This document shows, piece after piece, positions 25,541 to 33,812 of a stretch of 64,000 nucleotides of DNA (position 1 is the first letter of the stretch; each line of letters opens with the position of its first letter). The position numbers and the translations under genes are program-made. Origin of the DNA: CBDCGS01 sp965216915. GTDB taxonomy: Bacteria; Pseudomonadota; Alphaproteobacteria; UBA828. The stretch covers positions 186,001 to 250,000 of the forward strand of contig CBDCGS010000005.1 of assembly GCA_965216915.1 (NCBI GenBank). The letters are read 5' to 3'. Below the pieces are notes generated by a model. It saw only the letters and a list, made by a program, of their open reading frames with translations. It was not told where the DNA came from and ran no database searches.

Positions 25541-26950
25541 ATGCGACTTCTGATCATCGGCTCGTTGAACGGCGAGATCGGCGCCGCGAGCCAAATTGCG
25601 ATCGCACGCGGCGTCAAGGTGGCACACGCCGAAGACATCGAGCACGGCCTCGAGACCCTTCGCGCGGGCCAGGGCGCCGAGCTGGTGATGATCGACGTCC
25701 GCCAAGACATCGCGCGTCTCGTCGAGAGCCTGCACGAGGAGCGCTTCGCAATCCCCGTGGTCGCCTGCGGCACGGAGACCGATGCCGACGCCGCGGTGCG
25801 CGCAATCCACGCCGGCGCCAAGGAATATGTCCCGCTGCCGCCGGAGCCGGAGCTGATCGCGGCCGTGTTCGAGGCCGTGGCCGAGGAGAGCCGCACGCTG
25901 ATCCACAAGGATTCGGCGATCAGCAAGCTCATCGCGCTCGCCGATCAGATCGCGCCATCGGACGCGTCGGTGTTGATCACCGGCGAATCAGGAACGGGCA
26001 AGGAGGTCATGGCGCGCCACATTCATAAGCGCAGCCGGCGGGCTGAGCGGCCTTTCATCTCCGTCAACTGCGCGGCCATTCCCGACAACTTGCTCGAGTC
26101 CGAGCTTTTCGGTCACGAGAAGGGCGCGTTCACCGGTGCCGTCGCGCGACGCATCGGGAAATTCGAAGAGGCCGATCAGGGCACCCTCCTCCTCGACGAG
26201 ATCTCGGAGATGGATCCGCGCTTGCAGGCGAAACTGCTGCGCGCGCTTCAAGAGGGCGAGATCGACCGCGTCGGCGGCACCCGTCCCATCAAGGTCGATC
26301 TGCGCGTCATTGCGACGAGCAACCGGGACCTCAAGGCCGAAGCGGCCGTCGGACGCTTTCGCGAGGATCTCTACTTCCGGTTGAACGTCGTGCAGCTCGC
26401 GATGCCACCGCTGCGCGAGCGCCCGCTCGATATCCTGGTCCTCGCGGATTATTTCGTGCGCCGCTATTCCGATGCGAACGGTGTGGCGGTGCGGCCGCTC
26501 AGCGCCGACGCGCGGAGCGCGCTCGAGCAATATCGCTGGCCCGGCAATGTGCGCGAGCTCGAGAACACCATGCACCGCGCCGTGCTCCTGGCCCAGGGGG
26601 CCGAAATCGGGGTCGACGCCATCATGCTCGAAGGCGGCACCATTCCGGTGGACGACCCCGCGGCCGCGGACGCGGAATCCGGCGCGCAGGCCGCGGTGAC
26701 ACCCGATGCAGGCGCCCAGGGCGGCACGAGCGCCGGTGGCGCCGGCGCGACGGGCCTTGTGGGCATGACGGTCGCGGAGGTGGAGCGCGACCTGATCATC
26801 GAGACGCTCACCCATTGCCTCGGCAACCGCACCCACGCGGCGAACATCTTGGGGATCTCGATCCGCACCCTGCGCAACAAGCTCAAGCAATATGGCGATG
26901 ACGGCATCGCGGTGCCGAAGCCCGGCGAGCCCGGCCACGCGCGCGTCTAG
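25541..26950 (+). CDS. flbD: Sigma54-dependent flagellar activator FlbD
   Basis: FlbD is the AAA+ activator that drives sigma54 promoters of late flagellar genes in Caulobacter. The 469-residue protein has a receiver-like N-terminus (1-115), a central AAA+ domain with Walker A GESGTGKEV and the sigma54-contact motif GAFTGA, and a Fis-type C-terminal helix-turn-helix (NRTHAANILGISIRTLRNKL). The receiver keeps an Asp at about position 52 but lacks the acidic pair near the start (IIGSLNGE), so it is probably not controlled by phosphorylation, as reported for FlbD, whose activity depends on FliX. FliX is not in the window. Two likely target promoters are at 8566 and 16583. Confidence 0.93.
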   Translation: MRLLIIGSLNGEIGAASQIAIARGVKVAHAEDIEHGLETLRAGQGAELVMIDVRQDIARLVESLHEERFAIPVVACGTETDADAAVRAIHAGAKEYVPLPPEPELIAAVFEAVAEESRTLIHKDSAISKLIALADQIAPSDASVLITGESGTGKEVMARHIHKRSRRAERPFISVNCAAIPDNLLESELFGHEKGAFTGAVARRIGKFEEADQGTLLLDEISEMDPRLQAKLLRALQEGEIDRVGGTRPIKVDLRVIATSNRDLKAEAAVGRFREDLYFRLNVVQLAMPPLRERPLDILVLADYFVRRYSDANGVAVRPLSADARSALEQYRWPGNVRELENTMHRAVLLAQGAEIGVDAIMLEGGTIPVDDPAAADAESGAQAAVTPDAGAQGGTSAGGAGATGLVGMTVAEVERDLIIETLTHCLGNRTHAANILGISIRTLRNKLKQYGDDGIAVPKPGEPGHARV

Positions 26951-27034
26951 GCACCGCGCGCGGCGCGCGGCAGGCGACCACCAAGCGGGGCCGACACGGG
27001 CCGGCCGCATGAGCACCGGTCGGGACACGCGTCC

Positions 27035-29137
27035 ATGAGCAACATCGAACCAACCCCGGCCGGCGAGCCCTCGCCTCTCGATCGCCTCGCGACGGCGCTC
27101 CGCCGCGGCGATATCGCGCTGGCGATCGGCGTCATCGGGATCCTCGTGATTCTGATCCTGCCGATGCCGAGCTGGCTGCTCGACGTCTCGCTCGCGCTCT
27201 CGATGAGCTTCTCGGTGCTGATCCTGCTCACCGTGTTGTTCATCAGCCGGCCGCTGGAGCTTAGCGCGTTCCCCTCGATCCTCCTGATCGCGACGATGCT
27301 CCGGCTCTCGCTCAATCTCGCGTCGACCAGGCTCATCCTCTCGCGCGGCCACGAAGGCACCCACGCGGCCGGTCGCGTGATCGAGGCGTTCGGCCATTTC
27401 GTGATGAGCGGCAGCTTCGTGATCGGGCTGATCGTGTTCTCGATCCTCGTGATCGTGAACTTCATCGTCATCACCAAGGGCGCGGGCCGCATCGCCGAGG
27501 TCTCGGCCCGCTTCAGCTTGGACGCGATGCCGGGCAAGCAGATGGCGATCGACGCGGATCTCTCGGCAGGCCTGATCAACGAGGACGAGGCGCGGACGCG
27601 GCGCAAGGAGCTCGAGGACGAGAGCAACTTCTTCGGCGCCATGGACGGCGCATCCAAATTCGTGCGCGGCGATGCGATCGCCGGGCTCCTGATCACCTTC
27701 ATCAACATCGTCGGCGGCATGATCATCGGCGTCGTGCAATCCGACATGGGCTTCGCCGTCGCGGTCGAAACCTACGCGCTGCTCACGGTGGGCGACGGCC
27801 TCGTCTCGCAGATCCCCGCCCTCATCGTCTCGACGGCGGCAGGCCTGCTCGTGACCAAATCCGGTGTGGTCGGTTCGGCGGACAAAGCGGTCTTCGGGCA
27901 GCTCGGCGCCTTCCCACGCGCCTTGGGCCTGACGGCGGCCCTCCTCGTCGCGCTCGCGGTTCTGCCTGGCATTCCCATGCTGCCGTTCCTGATTCTCGCC
28001 GCCGTCGCCGGCGGCCTGGCGTGGCAAGCCACGAAACGACGCGCTCAGCAGGAAACCGCGGCGGCGGCCGAGATCGTCGAGGAACCCGAGCCGGAGCCGG
28101 TGGAGCAGCCCATCACGACCGCGCTGCACATCGACGCGTTGCGGCTCGAGCTCGGCTATGGGCTGCTCTCGCTGATCGACAATGAGAGCGGGCAGCGGCT
28201 GACCGACCAGATCAAGGCGCTGCGGCGCCAACTTGCGCAGGAGATGGGCTTCGTCATGCCCTCGGTGCGCATTCAGGACAACATGCAGCTGCCCTCCAAC
28301 ACCTACGTCCTGCGGGTCAAGGATATCGAGGCGGGCCGGGGCGACATTCGGCCGACGATGCTGCTCACGATGGACCCGAAGGGCGAGGCGATCGCCCTGC
28401 CCGGCGAAGAGACCGTGGAGCCGACCTTCGGCATGCCCGCGAAATGGATCAACGAAACGGAGCGCGAGGAGGCGATGTTCCGCGGCTTCACCGTGGTCGA
28501 TGCCGCCACCGTGGTCACGACCCACGTCACCGAAGTCGTGAAGGACAACATGGCCGAGCTCCTCTCCTACAGCGAGACCCAAAAGCTGCTGGAAGATCTT
28601 GATCCCGAGCACAAGAAGCTGGTCGAGGATCTGATCCCCGCGCAAATCTCCGTCGGCACTGTGCAGCGCGTGCTGCAAAATCTGTTGCGCGAGCGCGTGT
28701 CGATCCGCGATTTGCCCACGATCCTCGAGGGTGTGGCGGAGGCCCTGGGCCACACGCAGAACATCACGATCCTCACCGAGATGGTGCGCAGCCGGCTCGC
28801 GCGCCAGCTTGGTGCCGCCCACGCCGATGCCAGTGGCGTGATCCCGCTCATCACGCTCTCGCCAGAGTGGGAGCAGGCGTTTGCGGAAAACCTCGTCGGC
28901 AGCGGCGAGGAGAAGCAACTTTCGCTCGCCCCTAGCAAGCTGCAGGAGTTCATCAACGGCGTGCGAGAGATCTTCGAGCGCCAAGCCATGATGGGCGAGG
29001 TGCCGGTGCTGCTGACGAGCCCGGCAGTGCGTCCCTACGTTCGCTCGATCGTGGAGCGCTTCCGTCCGATGACCGCCGTGCTCTCGCAAAATGAGATTCA
29101 CCCCAAGGCCCGCCTGAAAACTCTGGGCCAGCTCTAG
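27035..29137 (+). CDS. flhA: Flagellar export gate protein FlhA
   Basis: FlhA is the large gate component of the flagellar type III export apparatus, moving protons and docking chaperone-cargo complexes. The 700-residue length is normal. Residues 25-330 hold eight membrane spans and the conserved FHIPEP-type region (FPSILLIATMLRLSLNLAST, TRLILSRGHEGTHAAGRVIE, RFSLDAMPGKQMAIDADLSA); residues 355-700 are the cytosolic ring domain (LGYGLLSLIDNESGQRLTDQ, RPYVRSIVERFRPMTAVLSQ). It follows flbD by 84 bases. flhB, fliP, fliQ and fliR are not in the window. Confidence 0.96.
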   Translation: MSNIEPTPAGEPSPLDRLATALRRGDIALAIGVIGILVILILPMPSWLLDVSLALSMSFSVLILLTVLFISRPLELSAFPSILLIATMLRLSLNLASTRLILSRGHEGTHAAGRVIEAFGHFVMSGSFVIGLIVFSILVIVNFIVITKGAGRIAEVSARFSLDAMPGKQMAIDADLSAGLINEDEARTRRKELEDESNFFGAMDGASKFVRGDAIAGLLITFINIVGGMIIGVVQSDMGFAVAVETYALLTVGDGLVSQIPALIVSTAAGLLVTKSGVVGSADKAVFGQLGAFPRALGLTAALLVALAVLPGIPMLPFLILAAVAGGLAWQATKRRAQQETAAAAEIVEEPEPEPVEQPITTALHIDALRLELGYGLLSLIDNESGQRLTDQIKALRRQLAQEMGFVMPSVRIQDNMQLPSNTYVLRVKDIEAGRGDIRPTMLLTMDPKGEAIALPGEETVEPTFGMPAKWINETEREEAMFRGFTVVDAATVVTTHVTEVVKDNMAELLSYSETQKLLEDLDPEHKKLVEDLIPAQISVGTVQRVLQNLLRERVSIRDLPTILEGVAEALGHTQNITILTEMVRSRLARQLGAAHADASGVIPLITLSPEWEQAFAENLVGSGEEKQLSLAPSKLQEFINGVREIFERQAMMGEVPVLLTSPAVRPYVRSIVERFRPMTAVLSQNEIHPKARLKTLGQL

Positions 29138-29182
29138 CGACGTCGTGCCGCCACATCACCGTGCAGCAGCCGGAGCACCCGC

Positions 29183-30223
29183 ATGATCACCCCACCGACC
29201 ATCATCCTGAGCCCGGCATCGGCGGCCGCGCAGGCAAGTGCCGCGGGCCCCGCAGCCCAGACCACCGCCGGCGGCGCCACACCCGGCACACCGGCCGCTG
29301 CCGGGACGCCGGCCACGAACGCACTCGCGCCGGCCCTGCTGGCTGGCCTCGCCCCCGGCGCGCGGCTCGACGGCGTGATCGCCGGCCGCGACCCCTGGGG
29401 CCGGCCGCTCCTGACCACCGCGCGCGGCACCTTCAGCGTCGCCGGGCTCGCGGCGGCTCCGATCGGGAGCCGGGTCACGCTCGAGGTGCGTCGCGCAGCC
29501 GGGCGGCTCGAAGCCGTGCTGGTGAGCATCATGCCACGCGATGGCACAGGCGCCGGCGACCGGGCAGACCAGAGGATGTTGGCGGAGCGCTGGACGACCC
29601 TGGAGCGCGCCTTGCAGAGTCTCCCACCCGGTCAACAGGGTCCGGGCGACACGCGCCAGCTCGCCGCGAGCGGACAGCTTGCCGCGCATCTCGTCATGAT
29701 CATCCGCGCCGTGCGCACGCGCGACCTCGGCTCGCTGCTCGGACGCGAGGCCCTGCGGGCGCTCGAGACCGCGGGTGGGCAATCCCTCCTTCGCGACCTC
29801 GGCGCGGAGCTCGAGCGGCTGGAGGGGGCATCGCGCGAACCCTGGCGTGCGCTCTTTCTGCCGCTGCGCGAGGACGATGAGGTCCGGATGCTGCGTCTCT
29901 TTGTGCGCCGCCAGCGCGACGACGACGCTGCGGAGGATGCGGACGACGCGCCGACGCAGACGCGCTTCATCATCGAGACCGACATGCGCCGCCTCGGGCC
30001 GCTGCAGCTGGATGGTCTACTGGCGGAGAAGCGCCTGGACATCGTGTTCCGCACGCACACCCCCGTGCCAACCACATGGCAAACCGACCTGCGCGCGCTC
30101 GTGAGCGCAACCAGCCACGCCTACGACATCGCCGGTACACTCGTGTTTCAAACGCACGAGCAGTTCCCGGTCCAGCCCCTCGCGGAGCTCAGGCCGGCCG
30201 GCAATGACGGATTGTTCGCCTAG
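29183..30223 (+). CDS. FliK-like flagellar protein of unknown function
   Basis: A 346-residue protein with an Ala/Pro/Thr-rich N-terminus (1-55), a beta-rich segment (55-120), and a C-terminal domain about 250-335 (RFIIETDMRRLGPLQLDGLL, AEKRLDIVFRTHTPVPTTWQ) whose pattern recalls the C-terminal domain of FliK-type hook-length proteins. It lies 45 bases after flhA with a CGGAG ribosome site and probably shares its transcript. The real fliK is at 16627, so this is either a paralogue or a distinct gene of the alphaproteobacterial flhA neighbourhood. No catalytic motif or signal peptide is seen. The 3' intergenic DNA has a CTCCCTAGGGAG palindrome (30250-30261) but no T run. Confidence 0.7.
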   Translation: MITPPTIILSPASAAAQASAAGPAAQTTAGGATPGTPAAAGTPATNALAPALLAGLAPGARLDGVIAGRDPWGRPLLTTARGTFSVAGLAAAPIGSRVTLEVRRAAGRLEAVLVSIMPRDGTGAGDRADQRMLAERWTTLERALQSLPPGQQGPGDTRQLAASGQLAAHLVMIIRAVRTRDLGSLLGREALRALETAGGQSLLRDLGAELERLEGASREPWRALFLPLREDDEVRMLRLFVRRQRDDDAAEDADDAPTQTRFIIETDMRRLGPLQLDGLLAEKRLDIVFRTHTPVPTTWQTDLRALVSATSHAYDIAGTLVFQTHEQFPVQPLAELRPAGNDGLFA

Positions 30224-30338
30224 ACGGTCGAGCGACGCCGATAGGTGCACTCCCTAGGGAGCGCCCCCGCCGCTCATCTATCCAACATCACCCCCCGTTT
30301 GACCGCGCTCGGCACCCGCGAACGCGGCCATAGGCGGG

Positions 30339-30548
30339 CTATTCGATCAGCTTGAGGTTCTCTGCCGCAAGCTTGCCGTTGCGCCCCGGCTGCAATTCGT
30401 ACTCGACCCGCTGACCTTCTTGCAGGGTCGTCATCCCGCCGCGCTCCACGGCGGAGATGTGCACGAAGGCATCCTTCGCGTTGTCATCGGGAGTGATAAA
30501 CCCATACCCCTTGGTGGGGTTAAACCATTTGACCGTTCCGGTTGGCAT
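30339..30548 (-). CDS. cspA: Cold-shock domain protein
   Basis: A 69-residue single cold-shock domain, an RNA-binding and RNA-melting protein. The RNA-binding motifs GTVKWFNPTKGYGFI and DAFVHISAVERGG are intact and the length is standard. It is monocistronic, between the flhA unit and the CDF transporter; the 212 bases upstream to 30760 hold no other gene and probably contain a long 5' untranslated leader, common in cold-shock genes. No clear terminator was found downstream. Confidence 0.95.
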   Translation of the reverse strand: MPTGTVKWFNPTKGYGFITPDDNAKDAFVHISAVERGGMTTLQEGQRVEYELQPGRNGKLAAENLKLIE

Positions 30549-30760
30549 CGTCTTCTACGTCTCACTTGTTTCCGCCGCTCGCCGTTTCGAGCGGTGATCA
30601 ATCGCAGGGGTCCGGAGATACTTACCGGCGGCGTCGCCGCACGGCGCACACCGGACTACGAATGACCCGTGAGTCATATCCGAGAAAATAGTGGCGGTGC
30701 AAACAGTTTCGTGACGCATTGGTCGCAATGTCCGGCGCGTACAAACGCCGGCGCGCGCGG

Positions 30761-31417
30761 TCAACGGACGCCGCCAACATGCTCCGCGCCCGGTGCGCGG
30801 CGCCGTCGCGCGTGGGCAACCGCGGCCTTGGCCGTGCGTAGGACCACCGCCGCGCTCCAGAAATTGAGCATCGCAATACCAAACGCGACCGCTAGATCGG
30901 GCCATCGGGAGGCTGTGCCGAAGACGCCGAACGCGGCCACGACCACCGCGATGTTCGCAAGCGCATCGTTGCGGCTGCAAAGCCAGACGGAGCGAAGATT
31001 CACGTCGCGCCCGCGGTGCGTGAAAAGAAGCATCGCGCAGGCTACGTTGACCGAGAGCGCCGCAAAGCCGACCGCGCCCATCGCGGGCGCGTCGGGTGGC
31101 GGCGCACCGAGTGCCCGATAGCCCGCCTCACTGAGAACGAAGCAACCGAGCGCGAGCATGAGCGCGGCCTTCGCGCGCGCGGCCGCAATGCGCCAACGCA
31201 ACGCACGTTGAAGGACGGCGAGGGTGATCAGATAGGCTGCCGAATCGGCGAAAAAATCGATCGCATCGGCGTGCAGGGCGACCGATCCGGCGAGCCAACC
31301 GACCGTCATTTCGATGACGAACATCGCGGCGTTCAGAAGGAACACCACCCAAAGGACGCGCCGCAAACGCGTGTCCTCCGGCGCGGGCACATGCTCGTGG
31401 CCGCATCCGGCGCTCAC
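30761..31417 (-). CDS. Cation diffusion facilitator-type metal transporter
   Basis: A 218-residue inner-membrane protein with about six predicted spans, resembling the membrane half of CDF transporters (LNAAMFVIEMTVGWLAGSVA, then LHADAIDFFADSAAYLITL). Metal-site positions are only partly conserved: the second span has HADAIDFFAD, while the fifth-span motif reads SRNDALANIAVVV instead of the usual HxxxD. The cytoplasmic C-terminal domain is absent. A His-rich start (CGHEHVP) may bind metal. The start overlaps the ArsR stop by four bases, so both are one operon and the regulator probably senses the exported metal; Zn, Co or Cd cannot be told apart from sequence. Confidence 0.8.
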   Translation of the reverse strand: MSAGCGHEHVPAPEDTRLRRVLWVVFLLNAAMFVIEMTVGWLAGSVALHADAIDFFADSAAYLITLAVLQRALRWRIAAARAKAALMLALGCFVLSEAGYRALGAPPPDAPAMGAVGFAALSVNVACAMLLFTHRGRDVNLRSVWLCSRNDALANIAVVVAAFGVFGTASRWPDLAVAFGIAMLNFWSAAVVLRTAKAAVAHARRRRAPGAEHVGGVR

Positions 31418-31722
31418 CGCAGGCGCGCCCCCGCCTCGCGCACATGCGCTGCCATGTCGTGCAACATGTCACGCACGTGATCATCGTCGGCGACATAGAA
31501 CACCTGGCGACCGCGCCGCTCCGCGCGCACCAGGCGCGCCGCGCGTAACAGACGAAGATGATGGCTCACCAGCGGCTGCGATAGGCCGAGCTCGTCAGAC
31601 ATCCACCCCACTGGCAATGGCTCGTCGAGGCACGCCATCATGATGGCGAGACGGGTGGGATCGCCCAGCAAGCCAAAGACCTCGGCGAGCACAGCGAGGT
31701 CGTGCGCGGTCTCTTTATCCAC
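31414..31722 (-). CDS. ArsR/SmtB-family metal-responsive repressor
   Basis: A 102-residue winged-helix repressor. The DNA-reading part is LGDPTRLAIMMACLDE and LSQPLVSHHLRLLRAARLVR, then RRGRQVFYVADDDH. The C-terminal helix contains DDDHVRDMLHDMAAHV, matching the alpha5 metal site (Asp-x-His...His) of CzrA/NmtR-type zinc, cobalt or nickel sensors; the cysteine alpha3 site is absent. It starts at a GTG, 14 bases from a long operator-like palindrome. It is the first gene of the two-gene metal operon and lies between fliJ and the transporter. Confidence 0.9.
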   Translation of the reverse strand: MDKETAHDLAVLAEVFGLLGDPTRLAIMMACLDEPLPVGWMSDELGLSQPLVSHHLRLLRAARLVRAERRGRQVFYVADDDHVRDMLHDMAAHVREAGARLR

Positions 31723-31735
31723 AGCGCACTCTTAT

Positions 31736-31763
31736 ACATCAATATATGCTTATATGTTGATGT
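31736..31763 (-). promoter_or_regulatory. Operator palindrome for the ArsR-CDF operon
   Basis: ACATCAA (31736-31742) and TTGATGT (31757-31763) are a perfect seven-base inverted repeat around a 14-base AT-rich centre. Size, AT content and place just before the regulator start fit an ArsR/SmtB operator overlapping the promoter. Confidence 0.75.
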
Positions 31764-31775
31764 GTGAGCCTCACG

Positions 31776-32192
31776 TCAATCGCTCTTTCTGCGGTGCATA
31801 CCGAGCGCGACCTCGTCGAGCGCGGCCTGCTCGCGGCGCGCGGCCTCTTGCTGAGCGGCGAGGCGCCGCCGTGCCGCCGTGACCTCGTACTTCTTTAGCT
31901 CGCCATAGGCCGCCTCCACGGCCTCTCGAGCTGATTCGATTTGGGGAGCGAGCGCAGCGATCGCGTGCTCCAGCGCGGCGCGTCGCTCATGGACACCCGC
32001 GAGGTAGGCGGTGAACGCGTAGCCGGTTTCGGCCCCGCCGCCGACCGCCGCGCGTTCGGCGGCGACCTCGTCTGCGATGGCATCCATCGTGCCCTTGAGA
32101 CGGTCACGCTCCTTTTCGAGCGCCGCGAGCGCCATGCGATGCTCGTCAAGCAGGGTCTCGTGGAGGTGGATCAGTGTCGTGAGATCTTTCAT
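31776..32192 (-). CDS. fliJ: Flagellar export chaperone-like protein FliJ
   Basis: FliJ is a small coiled-coil protein that activates the FliI ATPase ring and FlhA gate. The 138-residue protein is nearly all charged helix (LHETLLDEHRMALAALEKER, AYGELKKYEVTAARRRLAAQ) with the length expected of FliJ, and follows fliI by 53 bases on the same strand. Primary sequence in this family is poorly conserved, so position and helix pattern carry the call. Confidence 0.82.
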   Translation of the reverse strand: MKDLTTLIHLHETLLDEHRMALAALEKERDRLKGTMDAIADEVAAERAAVGGGAETGYAFTAYLAGVHERRAALEHAIAALAPQIESAREAVEAAYGELKKYEVTAARRRLAAQQEAARREQAALDEVALGMHRRKSD

Positions 32193-32245
32193 CGCCCGCC
32201 GCGTTCACGTCGTGGTGTCTCAGCCATCAAGCCGCATCCGTGCCG

Positions 32246-33649
32246 CTATCCGGCGACCTCGGTCGGGCCCGCCTCCGAGAGCGGCGCCTGCGTGCCGATG
32301 ATCTCCGCAAGCGCGGCGTAGCCGGCGGCGAGCTCCGCGCGCTCGTCCTTATCCTGCGCGAGAAAGCCCTCGAGCGCGGGATTGTAGTGAATGGCCTCAT
32401 CCACCCCGGGGTCCGAGCCGCTGCGGTAGGCGCCCAAGCGAATCATGTCGGCCATCTCGTCATAGCGCGCCAGCAGCTGGCGGGCCCGGTCGACCAAGGC
32501 GTTCTCGGCATCGCTGTTGCAGGCCGGCATCGTGCGCGAGATGCTCCGGAGCACATTGATGGCCGGGAAGCGGCCGCGCTCGGCGATCGCGCGCTCCAAG
32601 ACGATGTGCCCGTCGAGGATTCCGCGAACGGCATCCGACACCGGCTCGTTGTGATCGTCGCCCTCGACCAACACGGTGAAGAGACCGGTGATCGTCCCCT
32701 GCCCCGCCCCCGGCCCGGCGCGTTCCAGAAGCTTCGGCAGCTCGGCGAAGACGGTCGGCGTGTAGCCCTTGCTCGCCGGCGGCTCACCGACCGAGAGCCC
32801 GATCTCACGCTGTGCCATGGCGAAGCGCGTGACGCTATCCATGAGGCAGAGCACATCCTTGTCGTGGTCACGAAAATATTCGGCGATGCTAAGCGTCAGA
32901 TAGGCGGCTTGCCGCCGCATGAGCGCCGATTCGTCCGAGGTCGCCACCACGACCACGCTGCGGGCGAGCCCCTCGGGCCCGAGATCGTCGGCGATGAACT
33001 CCTGCACCTCGCGACCGCGCTCGCCGATGAGCCCGATCACCGTGACATCGCCGGCCGTGTATTTCGCGATCATCGAGAGCAGCACCGACTTGCCGACACC
33101 CGAGCCCGCGAAGATGCCGACGCGTTGGCCCCGGCAGCAGGTCAAGAATGTGTTGAGCGCGCGCACGCCCAGATCGATCTTGCCGGCCACCCGTTGGCGC
33201 GTATGCGCGGGCGGCGGCTGATTGCGTAGCGCGTAGCCGTGCGGACCTGGCTTGAGCGGCCCCTTGCCATCGATCGGCGCGCCGTAGGCGTTGACGACGC
33301 GACCGAGCCACGAGTGATCGGGGAAAATCTGCGGCTCAGGGTCGCCGAGCATCACCTTGCAGCCGAGGCCGACGCCTTCGAGTCCCTCGAACGGCATCAG
33401 CAACGCTTGGCCGTCGCGAAACCCCACGACCTCGCATGGCACGAGGCGGTGGCCGCGCGCTTCGATGGTGCACCGCGCGCCGATCGCGAGCATCCCCTTG
33501 AGCCCCGAGCAGGCCACCAGCATGCCGAGCACGGCGGCGACTCGGCCGTAGAATCGATAGGACGGAATGCGCTCGATTTCTGCGGCGATGGGATTGGCCA
33601 TGGCGTGAGCGGTGTTGCGTCGGAGGGTCGTCAAAGGGGTGTCGCGCAT
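32246..33649 (-). CDS. fliI: Flagellum-specific ATPase FliI
   Basis: FliI is the F1-beta-like ATPase that unloads export substrates at the flagellar gate. It shows Walker A (GIFAGSGVGKSVLLSMIAKY), the region VTVIGLIGERGREVQEFIAD, Walker B with CLMDSVTRFAMAQREIGLS, and GEPPASKGYTPTVFAELPKL, all hallmarks of the family. I use the ATG at 33649; a GTG at 33655 and an ATG at 33601 are alternatives, and the last would match shorter FliI N-termini. A CtrA box ends 16 bases before the start. The gene is divergent from ctrA and forms an operon with fliJ. Confidence 0.95.
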   Translation of the reverse strand: MRDTPLTTLRRNTAHAMANPIAAEIERIPSYRFYGRVAAVLGMLVACSGLKGMLAIGARCTIEARGHRLVPCEVVGFRDGQALLMPFEGLEGVGLGCKVMLGDPEPQIFPDHSWLGRVVNAYGAPIDGKGPLKPGPHGYALRNQPPPAHTRQRVAGKIDLGVRALNTFLTCCRGQRVGIFAGSGVGKSVLLSMIAKYTAGDVTVIGLIGERGREVQEFIADDLGPEGLARSVVVVATSDESALMRRQAAYLTLSIAEYFRDHDKDVLCLMDSVTRFAMAQREIGLSVGEPPASKGYTPTVFAELPKLLERAGPGAGQGTITGLFTVLVEGDDHNEPVSDAVRGILDGHIVLERAIAERGRFPAINVLRSISRTMPACNSDAENALVDRARQLLARYDEMADMIRLGAYRSGSDPGVDEAIHYNPALEGFLAQDKDERAELAAGYAALAEIIGTQAPLSEAGPTEVAG

Positions 33650-33664
33650 TCTCACGATCCCCGG

Positions 33665-33679
33665 TTAACCGCGCATTAA
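33665..33679 (-). promoter_or_regulatory. CtrA box at the fliI side of the fliI-ctrA region
   Basis: TTAACCGCGCATTAA is an exact TTAA-N7-TTAA site. It lies 16 bases before the chosen fliI start, close enough to act at a fliI promoter, and 134 bases before ctrA. Confidence 0.75.
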
Positions 33680-33730
33680 GGCTTGGCAGGCACCGTCGCC
33701 TGATCGCGAAATACTCGCCGTTACTTCGGA

Positions 33731-33745
33731 TTAAGTGCTTGTTAA
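33731..33745 (+). promoter_or_regulatory. CtrA box at the ctrA side, probable autoregulation
   Basis: TTAAGTGCTTGTTAA is a second exact TTAA-N7-TTAA site, 68 bases before the ctrA ATG. A further half-site GTTAACC is at 33771-33777. CtrA regulating its own promoter is established in Caulobacter. Confidence 0.78.
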
Positions 33746-33812
33746 CGGTGATCGCGTTAGATAGACCTAGGGTTAACCGCCGCTGGTCGGCGAACCAGGA
33801 TCCCGGAGAGAC

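Noticed and set aside
25988..29101. Open frame of over 1000 codons on the - strand
   Set aside because: Mirror of flbD and flhA; His/Arg/Asp-rich translation typical of the complement of GC-rich genes, no known domain.
30250..30261. Perfect palindrome CTCCCTAGGGAG after the FliK-like gene
   Set aside because: No T run, no loop, no repeat elsewhere in the window; too short to assign a role.
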